Assembly (NCBI GenBank): GCA_030535875.1
Contig: JAUNRC010000008.1
Coordinates: 1-58,826, forward strand
Direction: 5' to 3'
DNA from: Akkermansia sp.
Lineage (GTDB): Bacteria > Verrucomicrobiota > Verrucomicrobiia > Verrucomicrobiales > Akkermansiaceae
Length of the DNA stretch: 58,826 bases
The position numbers were made by a program, and so were the translations under genes. Position 1 is the first letter of the stretch. Every line of letters starts with the position of its first letter. The notes under the pieces were generated by a model. That model saw nothing but the letters and a program-made list of their open reading frames with translations. It did no database searches and was not told the DNA's origin. Below are positions 24,905 to 36,044 of this stretch, one piece after another.

Positions 24905-25414
24905 ATGGCAATAGAACAATTCAGGGGCGTGAGCCCGCAGGTGAATCGCCCCGCCTTTATCGCGGCAAGTGCGGATATTATCGGCAATGTCAGCGTAGCG
25001 GAAGATGCTTCGGTTTGGTACAACGCGACGGTGCGCGGCGATGTTGCGCCTATCAGCATCGGCCGTGGCAGCAATGTACAGGATAATTGCTGTCTGCATG
25101 TCGATTATGAGCTGGGTTGTCACTTGGGTGAATATGTGACAGTGGGGCACAGCGTTACGTTGCATGCCTGCACCGTGGAAGATAAATGCCTGATTGGTAT
25201 GGGGGCCGTGCTGTTGGATGGTGTAGTGGTGGGACATGGCTCCATTGTCGGGGCGCATGCACTTGTGACCAAGGGAACCGTCATCCCGCCGCACAGTCTT
25301 GTGCTGGGCTCTCCGGCTAAGGTTGTCAAAGAGCTTTCTTCCGAGGTGGAAGCGCAGAATTATCATCACGCGCTCGGTTATATTGAGCTCGCTCGTGAGT
25401 TTGCTGCTCGTTGA
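24905..25414 (+). CDS. Gamma-carbonic anhydrase-like hexapeptide-repeat protein
   Basis: A 169-residue left-handed beta-helix protein of the YrdA/PaaY/CaiE type. Hexapeptide repeats run through VWYNATVRGDVAPISIGRGSNVQDNCCLHVD, then YVTVGHSVTLHACTVEDKCLIGMGAVLLDGVVVGHGSIVGAHALV. The three His used for Zn/Fe in gamma-CAs correspond to LHVD, VGHSV and TLHACT, so metal binding is plausible; whether it hydrates CO2 is uncertain. The start at 24905 is supported by a -10 element exactly 6 nt upstream. It converges on the IdeS-like gene with only 19 bp between stops and no clear terminator. Confidence 0.85.
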   Translation: MAIEQFRGVSPQVNRPAFIAASADIIGNVSVAEDASVWYNATVRGDVAPISIGRGSNVQDNCCLHVDYELGCHLGEYVTVGHSVTLHACTVEDKCLIGMGAVLLDGVVVGHGSIVGAHALVTKGTVIPPHSLVLGSPAKVVKELSSEVEAQNYHHALGYIELAREFAAR

Positions 25415-25433
25415 TTAAGAATAGGTCGTTTTT

Positions 25434-27392
25434 TCAGCGGCGACGACGACGGGAGGTAAGGGCGGCGAGAGCCAGTACTCCCAGTGTGGTTGTGGTTGGC
25501 TCGGGAACGAGAGGTGCCATGCTCAGCATCCCGTCGGTATAGCTGAGTGTATAACCGGGGAAGTCCGCCTCATTGGTGATGGTGAGGTACGAGCTCAAAT
25601 CGGTGCCGTAGCTGATTTCCTGCTCACCGATGAAAAGTTTGCCGATGTTGCTGAAGAAAGGAACGGCGGTACCTTCCGTCGAGAGATTGAGGGTGATGGG
25701 AGTGCTTTCAGACAAGCGCAGCTCGTGGCCGTTCATGTTGACCTTGCAGTCCAATGTGACGGACGTTGCCCCGGTTAGGTCGAGGTCGGCGTAGAGGTTG
25801 GGCTCGGGGGGTATTGAACTGCGCAGGTCAAAGGTAACCGGTGTGGCAGCACCTCTGCTTGTTGCGGTGAAGTTGCCTGTGACGACGATGGTAGCCCCGC
25901 TCTCGGTGGTGCTGATGGTGGCACTGCCTTGCAGGGTGACATCGCGGAGCTGTACGCTTGCTTGTCGGGTGAGCTCCAGCAGAGCGTTGTCTTCGATGAG
26001 AACCGTGCGATTCGTGAGCGCTACTTCGCTTGTCAGGCTTGCGCCGTTGCGAATGTTGATGGTGCCGCCGTCCTGAGCAGCGGTGAGCGCTGCTCCTTCT
26101 CCTGCGGTGAAGTGATACCCCGTAGCAGTGACTTCAATGTTCTGAGCCGATACGGTGCCGACAATGGTGACGTCGCGTTGGTTCTCCGCGGCATGGTCGC
26201 CGAACTCCACGGAGCGGCCATCGGCAGCGTAGGTGTGGTAATAGCCTCGGTGCTCGGAGTCGATGTTGTTGCCGTCTACCAGAATATCCCATCCGGTGGC
26301 TTCGGTAGGCAGGGCATTGGTGTCTGCTGTTTTAACGTCCCATGTTGAGCTGCTGCCGTTCCACACTTGCGCCTCATTTTCGGTATCGCTGTACTCGGCA
26401 AGCATGTTTTTGAGTACCTCCGGGGTGTTGATTTGCGTGACTCCGCTGATGTAATAAGTGTAGCCGCTGATGAAGGGCGTGGAGTAAGCGGCATCGGAGT
26501 AGAGTGCCAGTTTGCCGTCGGTAGCGGCTTGTACGAATAGCTGGGTGAGGCGCGGCATGTAGGTGCCACTGCTCCCGGTGCTGCCGGTTGTGCCTTCATA
26601 GCTGGGAAGTCGGCAATCGTCGGAGTCTGCAATCAGGAGTGATTTAATGCTGCCGTCCTCATGGGTCGTAAGACCATAGCAGGTGAGAGTGTGAGGGCTT
26701 TCGCCGTTTGTTACGTTGAGGTGAGCTATCAGACCGGATTCTGTTTGGCGGCAGGTTCCGTTTGATTCCGTAAGGCCGAGAGCGGGTAGTAAAGCTGATT
26801 TGAGTGTGCTGAGGGAGTTTACCGCGGTAATGGTGGCGGTTTGTCCGTCGGGGTTGGATTGTCCGGAGTGAATGGCCCCGAAATAATCGCTGTAATAACC
26901 TCCTTGTGAGTCTACCCACGTGAAGAACCAGTTTGTGCCGGCGGCGACTTCGTTGCCGCTGTTGGGAAAGCCGCTGTTTTTGAGAGCTTTCATGACTTGC
27001 AGCCTCATGGGATCTGTGATGATGGGGCTGTTCGACGGATTCATGATGTTGTAGAGCTCTCTCTTGTAGTCTGAGCCGTATGGTAACGGGGTGCTACCTT
27101 TGTAAAATACTCCGTAATAACTTTGCCAGTATTGAATCATGTTGCTGGCTGTGTGAGCCCAGCACATCTGGCTGTCGCCGTATTTGGTGTCTGCTACCCA
27201 GCCTTTTTGGCTGTCGTAGAATCGAGTGGATTTTTGGAGTTCGTCTTTTCCGAACGTGACATTGCCGCCGGAGAATGTCGCAGCTACACCATCGGCGACG
27301 TAGCCTTGTGTCAAATCAATGATGTCTCCTGTCGCTGCAAATGTTGTGGAGAGACTGCTGAGGAGTGAAAAGAGCCTGAGAGTCTTTTTCAT
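25434..27392 (-). CDS. IdeS/Mac-like cysteine protease with PEP-CTERM sorting tail
   Basis: A 652-residue exported protein with signal peptide 1-20. QMCWAHTASNMIQYWQ (76-91) places the nucleophile at Cys77. SPHTLTCYG holds His234, and IADSDD holds Asp256 and Asp258. The His-to-Asp distances (22 and 24) equal those I recall for IdeS (His262, Asp284, Asp286), the streptococcal protease that cuts IgG. Residues about 350-625 look like a beta-helix/autotransporter-like stretch with TINIRNGASL-type repeats. The last 24 residues (629-652: VPEPTTTTLG..., then Arg run) are a PEP-CTERM signal for exosortase sorting. No exosortase gene is in the window. IgG cleavage is not shown; any host protein could be the target. 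Confidence 0.75.
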   Translation of the reverse strand: MKKTLRLFSLLSSLSTTFAATGDIIDLTQGYVADGVAATFSGGNVTFGKDELQKSTRFYDSQKGWVADTKYGDSQMCWAHTASNMIQYWQSYYGVFYKGSTPLPYGSDYKRELYNIMNPSNSPIITDPMRLQVMKALKNSGFPNSGNEVAAGTNWFFTWVDSQGGYYSDYFGAIHSGQSNPDGQTATITAVNSLSTLKSALLPALGLTESNGTCRQTESGLIAHLNVTNGESPHTLTCYGLTTHEDGSIKSLLIADSDDCRLPSYEGTTGSTGSSGTYMPRLTQLFVQAATDGKLALYSDAAYSTPFISGYTYYISGVTQINTPEVLKNMLAEYSDTENEAQVWNGSSSTWDVKTADTNALPTEATGWDILVDGNNIDSEHRGYYHTYAADGRSVEFGDHAAENQRDVTIVGTVSAQNIEVTATGYHFTAGEGAALTAAQDGGTINIRNGASLTSEVALTNRTVLIEDNALLELTRQASVQLRDVTLQGSATISTTESGATIVVTGNFTATSRGAATPVTFDLRSSIPPEPNLYADLDLTGATSVTLDCKVNMNGHELRLSESTPITLNLSTEGTAVPFFSNIGKLFIGEQEISYGTDLSSYLTITNEADFPGYTLSYTDGMLSMAPLVPEPTTTTLGVLALAALTSRRRRR

Positions 27393-27459
27393 GGCATTTG
27401 GGATAGGATGTAATCGTGTTCGCTTCATGGCCGGTGAAGTGTGGCGATATGAGGTTATC

Positions 27460-27487
27460 AAAGTAGCATAGATAAGCGATAAAGCAA
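27460..27487 (-). promoter_or_regulatory. Promoter of the IdeS-like gene
   Basis: Minus strand: -35 TTGCTT (27482-27487), 16 bp, -10 TACTTT (27460-27465). Leader about 60 nt, longer than most here. Confidence 0.5.
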
Positions 27488-27569
27488 GCGAAAAATGAGT
27501 AAATCGGAGCAAAAAAATCGTGTGCGCGAGATAAATCCCGAGTAGAACGATATTTTCCATCCTCTGTGC

Positions 27570-27597
27570 TTGACTTTCGTTGACGGGGGCGTATAAT
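27570..27597 (+). promoter_or_regulatory. gcv operon promoter, near-leaderless
   Basis: -35 TTGACT (27570-27575), 16 bp, -10 TATAAT (27592-27597), 9 nt to the gcvT ATG at 27607. There is no room for a glycine riboswitch. Confidence 0.75.
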
Positions 27598-27606
27598 TTC
27601 GACCCC

Positions 27607-28692
27607 ATGAACGCCGAAGAATCAATTAAGAGCACGCCGCTGTGCGATAAGCACGTGGCGCTCGGAGCCAAGATGGTGCCCTTCGCCGGTTGGAATATGC
27701 CGGTGCAGTACGCAGGTATTTTAGCGGAGCACAACGCCGTACGTACGGATTGCGGTGTGTTCGATATTTCTCACATGGGACAGTTCCTTGTGAGCGGTGC
27801 CGGTGCTGCGGAGTGGCTCAACGGTATGTTCACCAACAATCTTAATAAGCTGGTGGACGGCATGGGACAGTACTCGATGATGCTTAATGAAAAGGGTGGT
27901 GTGATTGATGACCTTATCATTTATCAGGTGGCTGCCGATGATTTCTTCGTGGTGGTGAATGCCAGCATGATTGATGAGGACTATGCCTGGCTCTCCGCTC
28001 GCAAGCCTGAGGGTGTCTCGCTCGTCAATAAGAGCGATGCTTACGTCGGTTTGGCTATTCAGGGGCCGAACAGCGAGGCGGTATTCGCCAAGATGTGCCC
28101 CGGCGTGGAGCTGCCCGTTCGTAATGGTATTCTTCGGTTCGAGGCTGATGGCGATGCCTGCATCGTGTGCCGTACCGGTTACACCGGCGAGAATGGCTTT
28201 GAGTTCTTCTGCCCCGCAGAGCAGGGTGTGAAGTGGTTTGAGAAGAGCATGGCCTGCGGTGCTCAGCCCTGTGGCTTGGGTGCTCGCGACAGTCTGCGTC
28301 TGGAGATGTGCTATTCTCTCAATGGTTCCGACCTTTCTCCTGAAAAGACTCCGCTGGAGGCCGGCTTGTCCTGGTGCTGTGATTTGACCAAGGATTTCAT
28401 CGGCGTGGACGTGCTGCGCGAGCAGAAGGCCGCCGGTCGTCCCACCGCTCTGGTGGCTATTGAATATACCGGTAAGGGCGCTCCCCCCCGTCATGGCTAT
28501 GAGGTGCAACTGCCCGACGGTACTCCCCTCGGTGAGATTTGCAGCGGTGTGCTCTCTCCCTCTCTGGGCAAGGGTATCGCCATGCTTTATGTGCCGGCCG
28601 CTCACTGCAAAGTCGGTACGGAGGTGAATGTGATTGTGCGTAACAAGGCCGTTCCCGCCGTTATCGTGAAGAAACCTTTCCTTAAAAAATAA
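27607..28692 (+). CDS. gcvT: Glycine cleavage system aminomethyltransferase (T protein)
   Basis: GcvT moves the aminomethyl carbon from lipoyl-GcvH to tetrahydrofolate, releasing ammonia. The 361-residue chain begins MNAEESIKSTPLCDKHVALG and has GVFDISHMGQF, GYTGENGFEFF, GLGARDSLRLEM and CSLNG-type C-terminal features of the family. It is the first gene of gcvT-gcvH-gcvP. The start at 27607 was chosen because an upstream TTG codon lies within the promoter. Codon use is strongly biased to C- and T-ending codons, pointing to high expression. Confidence 0.96.
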   Translation: MNAEESIKSTPLCDKHVALGAKMVPFAGWNMPVQYAGILAEHNAVRTDCGVFDISHMGQFLVSGAGAAEWLNGMFTNNLNKLVDGMGQYSMMLNEKGGVIDDLIIYQVAADDFFVVVNASMIDEDYAWLSARKPEGVSLVNKSDAYVGLAIQGPNSEAVFAKMCPGVELPVRNGILRFEADGDACIVCRTGYTGENGFEFFCPAEQGVKWFEKSMACGAQPCGLGARDSLRLEMCYSLNGSDLSPEKTPLEAGLSWCCDLTKDFIGVDVLREQKAAGRPTALVAIEYTGKGAPPRHGYEVQLPDGTPLGEICSGVLSPSLGKGIAMLYVPAAHCKVGTEVNVIVRNKAVPAVIVKKPFLKK

Positions 28693-28713
28693 CCCCTGAC
28701 CATACATATAACT

Positions 28714-29097
28714 ATGAGCAATCCCGCTGAATACAAGTACTCCTCCGAGCACGAGTGGATCAGCCCCGCCGTGGACGGCGTGGTGACCCTCGGCATCACC
28801 GACTTTGCCCAGGCCGAGCTGGGTGAGGTTGTTTACGTTGACCTTCCCTCCGTGGGCGATACGTTCTCCAAGGAGGACAGCATCGGTGCCGTGGAGTCCA
28901 CCAAGGCTGCTTCCGATATCTACACTCCCGTCTCCGGTGAAATCGTTGAGGTGAACGAGGCTCTCGATGGTGAGCCCAACACCGTGAATAACGATGCTTT
29001 CGGCGCCGGCTGGATCTGCAAGATTAAGCTGGACGATGCCTCCGAGCTCGATGAGCTGATGGATGCCGCTGCCTACACCGATTTCTGCAACAAGTAA
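28714..29097 (+). CDS. gcvH: Glycine cleavage system H protein
   Basis: 127-residue lipoyl carrier shuttling intermediates among GcvP, GcvT and the dihydrolipoamide dehydrogenase. The lipoyl-lysine motif GAVESTKAASDIY places Lys64. It begins 21 bp after gcvT; the upstream region (CATACATATAACT) has no Shine-Dalgarno. A structured gap of 147 bp separates it from gcvP. A lipoate ligase or synthase is not in the window. Confidence 0.97.
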   Translation: MSNPAEYKYSSEHEWISPAVDGVVTLGITDFAQAELGEVVYVDLPSVGDTFSKEDSIGAVESTKAASDIYTPVSGEIVEVNEALDGEPNTVNNDAFGAGWICKIKLDDASELDELMDAAAYTDFCNK

Positions 29098-29107
29098 AGT
29101 AACTCCG

Positions 29108-29174
29108 CAAAGCCTTGCCGGTGGAGCAGAGCCGGGGCATGCCGCCCCGCTCATCATGCCCCCGCAAGGCTTTG
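29108..29174 (+). promoter_or_regulatory. Long stem-loop between gcvH and gcvP
   Basis: Outer 11-bp perfect stem CAAAGCCTTGC/GCAAGGCTTTG (29108-29118 and 29164-29174). It encloses an inner 6-bp hairpin CGGGGC/GCCCCG (29133-29138 and 29144-29149). No U-run follows. It could lower read-through to gcvP, stabilise the upstream gcvTH mRNA or be a processing site. Confidence 0.55.
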
Positions 29175-29244
29175 TCGCTTTGTATCGCCGGGCGCGTCTG
29201 CCGCTCTGCTCTGTACATTGCACTCTGAAAATAGATTTTTACTT

Positions 29245-32070
<2,826 letters not shown>

Positions 32071-32108
32071 ATCGCCCGCAGGTGCTGATTTGCACCTTGT
32101 TATTTCCG

Positions 32109-32138
32109 CCGCCACCTCAGCTCCGGCTGTGGTGGCGG
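32109..32138 (+). terminator. Hairpin after gcvP
   Basis: CCGCCACC/GGTGGCGG, 8-bp perfect outer stem with an inner CAGC/GCTG (32109-32138), about 40 bp after the gcvP stop. No U-run, so a strict intrinsic terminator is uncertain. Confidence 0.5.
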
Positions 32139-32216
32139 TGCTCATTGACGGCAGATGTGGAAAATCATCGGAGGAAAAAACGCTTGCGCGAGTTTTCCAT
32201 TTCTTTTTTCTTTACG

Positions 32217-32239
32217 AAAGATTAAATATATAGTAAAGT
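32217..32239 (+). promoter_or_regulatory. Promoter of the TPR/Sel1-like gene, leaderless
   Basis: -10 TAAAGT (32234-32239) lies exactly 6 nt before the ATG at 32246. The -35 TTTACG is 17 bp upstream. Confidence 0.5.
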
Positions 32240-32245
32240 TTAGGC

Positions 32246-32806
32246 ATGGACGCCTCCTCTCTTCTTGCTGCCGAAATTAACTACGAGATGTACGATGATG
32301 ACGATGCTTACATCGCCGCATATAATGAATTGATAGAACAACTGCGCGCCTGTGCCAAAGCCCATGTACAAGGCATCAATGGTGCTGAGCCGGATATCCA
32401 GACCGCTGTTGCCTGCTGGCAAAAAGCCGCAGAGTTGGAAGATCCCGAATCGCTCTGCTCTCTTGCCGACTATTATCTCTCCGTGGGCGATACCGACAGC
32501 GCCATCGACTGGCTCCATAAGGTCGTGAATGTTTACGACCTTGAGCAGCCTCTCTGTACGCTGATATCGCTGCTTCTTAAGCGCAATTCCGAGGAGGACA
32601 GAACGGAGCTCGATTCCCTCTATCGCGCCCTTGTTTCCGGGTTCCCCGGAGCTGAGCATCATTATGATTATGCCCGTTATCTCCTTTCCGTTGATTCCGC
32701 ACCCCATTCCCTTACGCGTCGCAAGGCTATCCGTTTCCTTGAGCTCGCCGCCGCTACGGAACATGCGGATGCGATTGAGCTGCTTAATCGCCTCGGTAAA
32801 CGATAA
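32246..32806 (+). CDS. TPR/Sel1-like repeat protein
   Basis: A 186-residue soluble protein, no signal peptide, acidic N terminus (MYDDDDAY). Helix pairs resemble Sel1/TPR repeats: IQTAVACWQKAAELEDPESLCSLADYYL, then DTDSAIDWLHKVVNV, and near the end TRRKAIRFLELAAATEHADAIELLNRL. Such repeats bind partner proteins; none can be named. The start is set by the -10 element 6 nt upstream. It ends at a strong intrinsic terminator (32833-32874). Confidence 0.7.
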   Translation: MDASSLLAAEINYEMYDDDDAYIAAYNELIEQLRACAKAHVQGINGAEPDIQTAVACWQKAAELEDPESLCSLADYYLSVGDTDSAIDWLHKVVNVYDLEQPLCTLISLLLKRNSEEDRTELDSLYRALVSGFPGAEHHYDYARYLLSVDSAPHSLTRRKAIRFLELAAATEHADAIELLNRLGKR

Positions 32807-32832
32807 GGGCCGCTCCTTACTTTTCTCTTTTT

Positions 32833-32874
32833 ATCGGTTCGCTTTGCTTTTTTGCATTGCGAACCGATTTTTTT
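32833..32874 (+). terminator. Terminator of the TPR/Sel1-like gene
   Basis: 10-bp perfect stem ATCGGTTCGC/GCGAACCGAT with a T-rich loop, followed by TTTTTTT. Confidence 0.9.
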
Positions 32875-33081
32875 CGGACGAGAATAGCGAGTCGATATCT
32901 ATTAATTGAGATATTATAGAGTATCTGCATGATGATTAACGACTGCGAGTATAGATATATTTTTTATGATATCTATGATTTAATGAAGATATTTATTATT
33001 TTGTTTCGATGTTGTTGAATTATTGATAAAAGATATCGAAAAGAAAATGAAAATAATAGTTCACAAGAGGGAGGTGAAATA
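32875..33081. other. AT-rich convergent intergenic spacer
   Basis: Low-GC stretch between the terminator above and the recQ stop. It contains an 8-bp inverted repeat ATAGATAT/ATATCTAT (32951-32958 and 32969-32976), and GATATC/GATATT-like words recur. No gene was seen. Confidence 0.5.
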
Positions 33082-35232
33082 TCACATTCCTTCGTAGTCC
33101 TGAATCAATTCGACGAAGGCTCGAAGGACGTGCTGTTTGGCCCATGGCCCCGCACCTTTGAGACGTGAAGCGGCCTCGATGGTGGTGGGCTTGACGGTGG
33201 CGAGAGAGCGGAGCGTCTCGGTGCTCAGTACACGGAAAACAGGCATGTGAAATTCGGCGGCAAGGTCACGGCGCAGCTCGCTGAGGTGTTGATAGAGCTC
33301 CTTGTCCATGCGGCCGAGTTGCAGGGCCTCGAGTACTCGCTCGGAACGGCGGGCGAGGGTGGAGGCTCGTGGTTGTTTGGTGGTCGTGCTGCTCCAAATG
33401 CGGAGGGAGAGGCGAGCTGTGGTTTTTTCTTTCATGACATCCTCGCCTTTGGCGGTGAGGGTGATGAGGGGGAGCTCTCCGCCTGTTGTGGTGGTGAGCC
33501 CGCCTTGTTGCAAGGCACGGAGCAGGGCTCGGATTTTTTCGCTTGTGAGGGAGGATAGGATGCCGTATGTGCTCAGTCGGGTAAGCTGTACGGGAAGCCC
33601 GGCACGCCGGGAGCCTTTCAGCATATCCGCTATTTTACCGCGTCCGAAGATGGCTTGCCAACTGCCGTCGGGCAGGCGGCGGCTGGCTCGTGCTACGCCG
33701 GCAAGTGCCTTGCGAACGACGATGAGATCATCTCCTGTGACTTCAGAAGCATCGTCGGGCTCTTCGGCGTTGCAGATGTCACAGTGTCCGCAGTCATCAG
33801 CGGCAATTTCGCCGAAGTAGTTGAGAATCCACCGCTGGCGGCAGCCTGTGCTGTATGCGTAGCGAGTGATGGCCTCAATTTTTTGGTGGTCGCGGCGGGC
33901 TTTTTCTTCGATGAGGTTTGTGTCGATGGGAAGAGTGGCGAAAGCCGCTCCGGGGTTGGTGAGGCGGGTGAGCTTGGTGTTGTTGCCCGGAACGTCTGCG
34001 CGGGTGATGGCTCCGGCATGGATGAGGGCGGAGAGTGAGGTTCCGACTGCCATCGGGTTGACATCTTTGCCCAGTTCGGCAGCCATGTGGTCGATGGTCA
34101 TAAGGAGTTCTCCCGTGTCGGCATTGCAGCGGGCGCGCAGCAGGTTGTACACGCTGCGGATGGTTTGTACGGAGGGATTGCTGCCCTCAAAGAAAAACTC
34201 TTGGGTCTTGAGGTCGGCGTGGTTGAAAAGAAGTTCACAGACGGATTGTTCGCCGTCGCGGCCGGCTCGGCCTGCCTCCTGGTAGTAGGCCTCCACGCTG
34301 CCGGGGATTTCAAAGTGAAGCACAAAGCGCACATCCGCGCGGTCTATGCCCATGCCGAAGGCGTTGGTTGCGACCACTACGTCGGCTCGCCCGGAGATGA
34401 AGGCATTTTGTGAGAAGTCGCGCTCCTCGTCCGTCATGCCGGCATGGTAGGCCACGGCATTGGTCCCGGTTCCGCTGAGCTCTTCGAATACCGTCATGAC
34501 GTTCTTGCGGGTGGAGCAGTAGATGATGCCTTTTTTCCATTTGGCAATCACCTTGCGGATGCGCTCGAACTTAGCCTGCCGGTTCTCGCAGTGGGTAATG
34601 GAAAAGTCGAGGTTCTCGCGGCCGAAACCGCTGATGATGACGGCCGGCTCGTTGAGACGGAGTGTGTTGAGTATATCTTGCCGAACGTGCTCAGTCGCCG
34701 TGGCGGTGAGAGCCATGGTCTGGGGATAGCCCAGTTCTTCGCGAACTCGTCCCAGTCGCAGGTAATCCGGGCGGAAGTCGTGTCCCCATTGGCTCAGGCA
34801 GTGGGCTTCGTCAATGGCCAGTAGGCTCACCTGCATGCCGCGAAGCAGGTTCATGAATCCCTCCTGTCCGAATCTCTCGGGTGCAACATATATAAGCCGT
34901 AGCTCGCCGTTGCGAAGGGCGCTCATTACCTGACGGTATTCGTCAGCACCCAGAGATGAGTTGACGGCAGCCGCTGCGATGCCTCGCGCTTGCAGGGCAT
35001 CCACTTGGTCTTTCATCAGCGCAATCAAAGGACTGACGACAATCGTCAGCCCTTCACGGCACAGCGCCGGGAGCTGGTAGCAGAGCGACTTGCCGCCGCC
35101 GGTGGGCATGATGGCAAGCGTGTCGCGCCCCTCCATGACGGCTTCGACGATGGAGTCCTGCCCGGGGCGGAGAGACTCAAAACCGAACAGGTTTTTGAGT
35201 ACTTCTGCGATTTCTGCTGTTTGCCGTACCAT
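33082..35232 (-). CDS. recQ: ATP-dependent DNA helicase RecQ
   Basis: 3'-5' helicase for recombination and repair. It is 716 residues with Walker A MPTGGGKSLCYQ (near 42-53), DEAH box LLAIDEAHCLSQWGHDFRPDY, motif VI QEAGRAGRDGE and the Cys zinc module CRQRWILNYFGE, then CGHCDIC. A winged-helix region and a C-terminal HRDC domain (about 630-710, DKELYQHLSELRRDLA) complete it. The -10 TATAAT is 8 nt before the ATG. Confidence 0.96.
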   Translation of the reverse strand: MVRQTAEIAEVLKNLFGFESLRPGQDSIVEAVMEGRDTLAIMPTGGGKSLCYQLPALCREGLTIVVSPLIALMKDQVDALQARGIAAAAVNSSLGADEYRQVMSALRNGELRLIYVAPERFGQEGFMNLLRGMQVSLLAIDEAHCLSQWGHDFRPDYLRLGRVREELGYPQTMALTATATEHVRQDILNTLRLNEPAVIISGFGRENLDFSITHCENRQAKFERIRKVIAKWKKGIIYCSTRKNVMTVFEELSGTGTNAVAYHAGMTDEERDFSQNAFISGRADVVVATNAFGMGIDRADVRFVLHFEIPGSVEAYYQEAGRAGRDGEQSVCELLFNHADLKTQEFFFEGSNPSVQTIRSVYNLLRARCNADTGELLMTIDHMAAELGKDVNPMAVGTSLSALIHAGAITRADVPGNNTKLTRLTNPGAAFATLPIDTNLIEEKARRDHQKIEAITRYAYSTGCRQRWILNYFGEIAADDCGHCDICNAEEPDDASEVTGDDLIVVRKALAGVARASRRLPDGSWQAIFGRGKIADMLKGSRRAGLPVQLTRLSTYGILSSLTSEKIRALLRALQQGGLTTTTGGELPLITLTAKGEDVMKEKTTARLSLRIWSSTTTKQPRASTLARRSERVLEALQLGRMDKELYQHLSELRRDLAAEFHMPVFRVLSTETLRSLATVKPTTIEAASRLKGAGPWAKQHVLRAFVELIQDYEGM

Positions 35233-35240
35233 GCGGCGCT

Positions 35241-35269
35241 ATTATAGCAGTCATGCTTTGAAATGTAAA
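35241..35269 (-). promoter_or_regulatory. recQ promoter, near-leaderless
   Basis: Minus strand: -35 TTTACA (35264-35269), 17 bp, -10 TATAAT (35241-35246), 8 nt to ATG. Confidence 0.7.
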
Positions 35270-35302
35270 CAGACAATTCTGTCGCCGGGAATTACCTTTT
35301 AC

Positions 35303-35330
35303 TTGCTTTTGCTCATTGCTCTTGTATGAT
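35303..35330 (+). promoter_or_regulatory. Promoter of the 35367 gene
   Basis: -35 TTGCTT (35303-35308), 16 bp, -10 TATGAT (35325-35330), leader about 30 nt. Confidence 0.6.
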
Positions 35331-35366
35331 GAAAGGTAGTTCTGTTAAGTGAGAAAGGTGATTACA

Positions 35367-36044
35367 ATGAAAGAAGATAGCAAGGTTAGTGAAGCTTGGA
35401 GAAAACGCGGGCGCGACAATATGCGTACGTCAGGAATGTTGTTTTTCTTAGCGCTGGCACAGGAGCTACGTGAATATTATTTTGAGCAGATGGCGGATTG
35501 CAGCCGTCGGTGGGATGCCATGCGCTGGTGGGGGCGGACATCGTTGACTAAGATTGATAACGTGCTGGCCTCGGATAAGGTGAGCAGATCCATGCGCGCC
35601 TTGTGGCACCATGTGTTCAGGGATGGGGGCTTGCCGGAGGTGGAAACCTCTCAGGGGCTTGCCTTCTGTATGAGGTTGTTATTTCTCGAGGATGTCTGTC
35701 GCGGTATGCTCGCGGAGCGTGAGCTTGAGGTGCCGCCGGAAGATGACAGTTTGCGAGGGGCAGTGGAGCGTTTGTTGAGCGTGCCGAATTATAGAACTGT
35801 GGAGGCTTATCTTACGGCTGTTACAACCAAGGTGTGGCAATATATCGGGCATGATTGGTTGATGGCCCGCCTGACGATGTGGGAGGACGCCGTTGAGGTC
35901 CCGGCAGAGGCTGTGCCGACTAATTTTGAAAAATCATTGGTTTGGTTGCGGTCTGTTATCAATGATATTTTGTACGATGGTCAGGCGACCGGACCGGAGA
36001 AAGCTCACCGTTTGCGTGTCGTGTATGCGGATTGTCTGAAATGA
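35367..36044 (+). CDS. Uncharacterised helical protein
   Basis: A 225-residue soluble protein (from MKEDSKVSEAWRKRG), rich in Trp, Arg and Leu and probably all-helical. Examples of helices are TSGMLFFLALAQELREYYFEQM, LAFCMRLLFLEDVCRGMLAE and DWLMARLTMWEDAVEV. No catalytic motif or known domain was recognised. An alternative GTG start lies 18 bp upstream; the ATG is preferred because GAGAAAGG sits upstream at a workable distance. It is isolated: a good promoter in front and 1.25 kb of AT-rich DNA behind it. Confidence 0.6.
   Translation: MKEDSKVSEAWRKRGRDNMRTSGMLFFLALAQELREYYFEQMADCSRRWDAMRWWGRTSLTKIDNVLASDKVSRSMRALWHHVFRDGGLPEVETSQGLAFCMRLLFLEDVCRGMLAERELEVPPEDDSLRGAVERLLSVPNYRTVEAYLTAVTTKVWQYIGHDWLMARLTMWEDAVEVPAEAVPTNFEKSLVWLRSVINDILYDGQATGPEKAHRLRVVYADCLK

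Noticed and set aside
27598..27606. Glycine riboswitch before gcvT
   Set aside because: Only 9 nt between the -10 element and the ATG.
27580..27606. Upstream TTG start for gcvT
   Set aside because: It lies between the -35 and -10 elements of the promoter.
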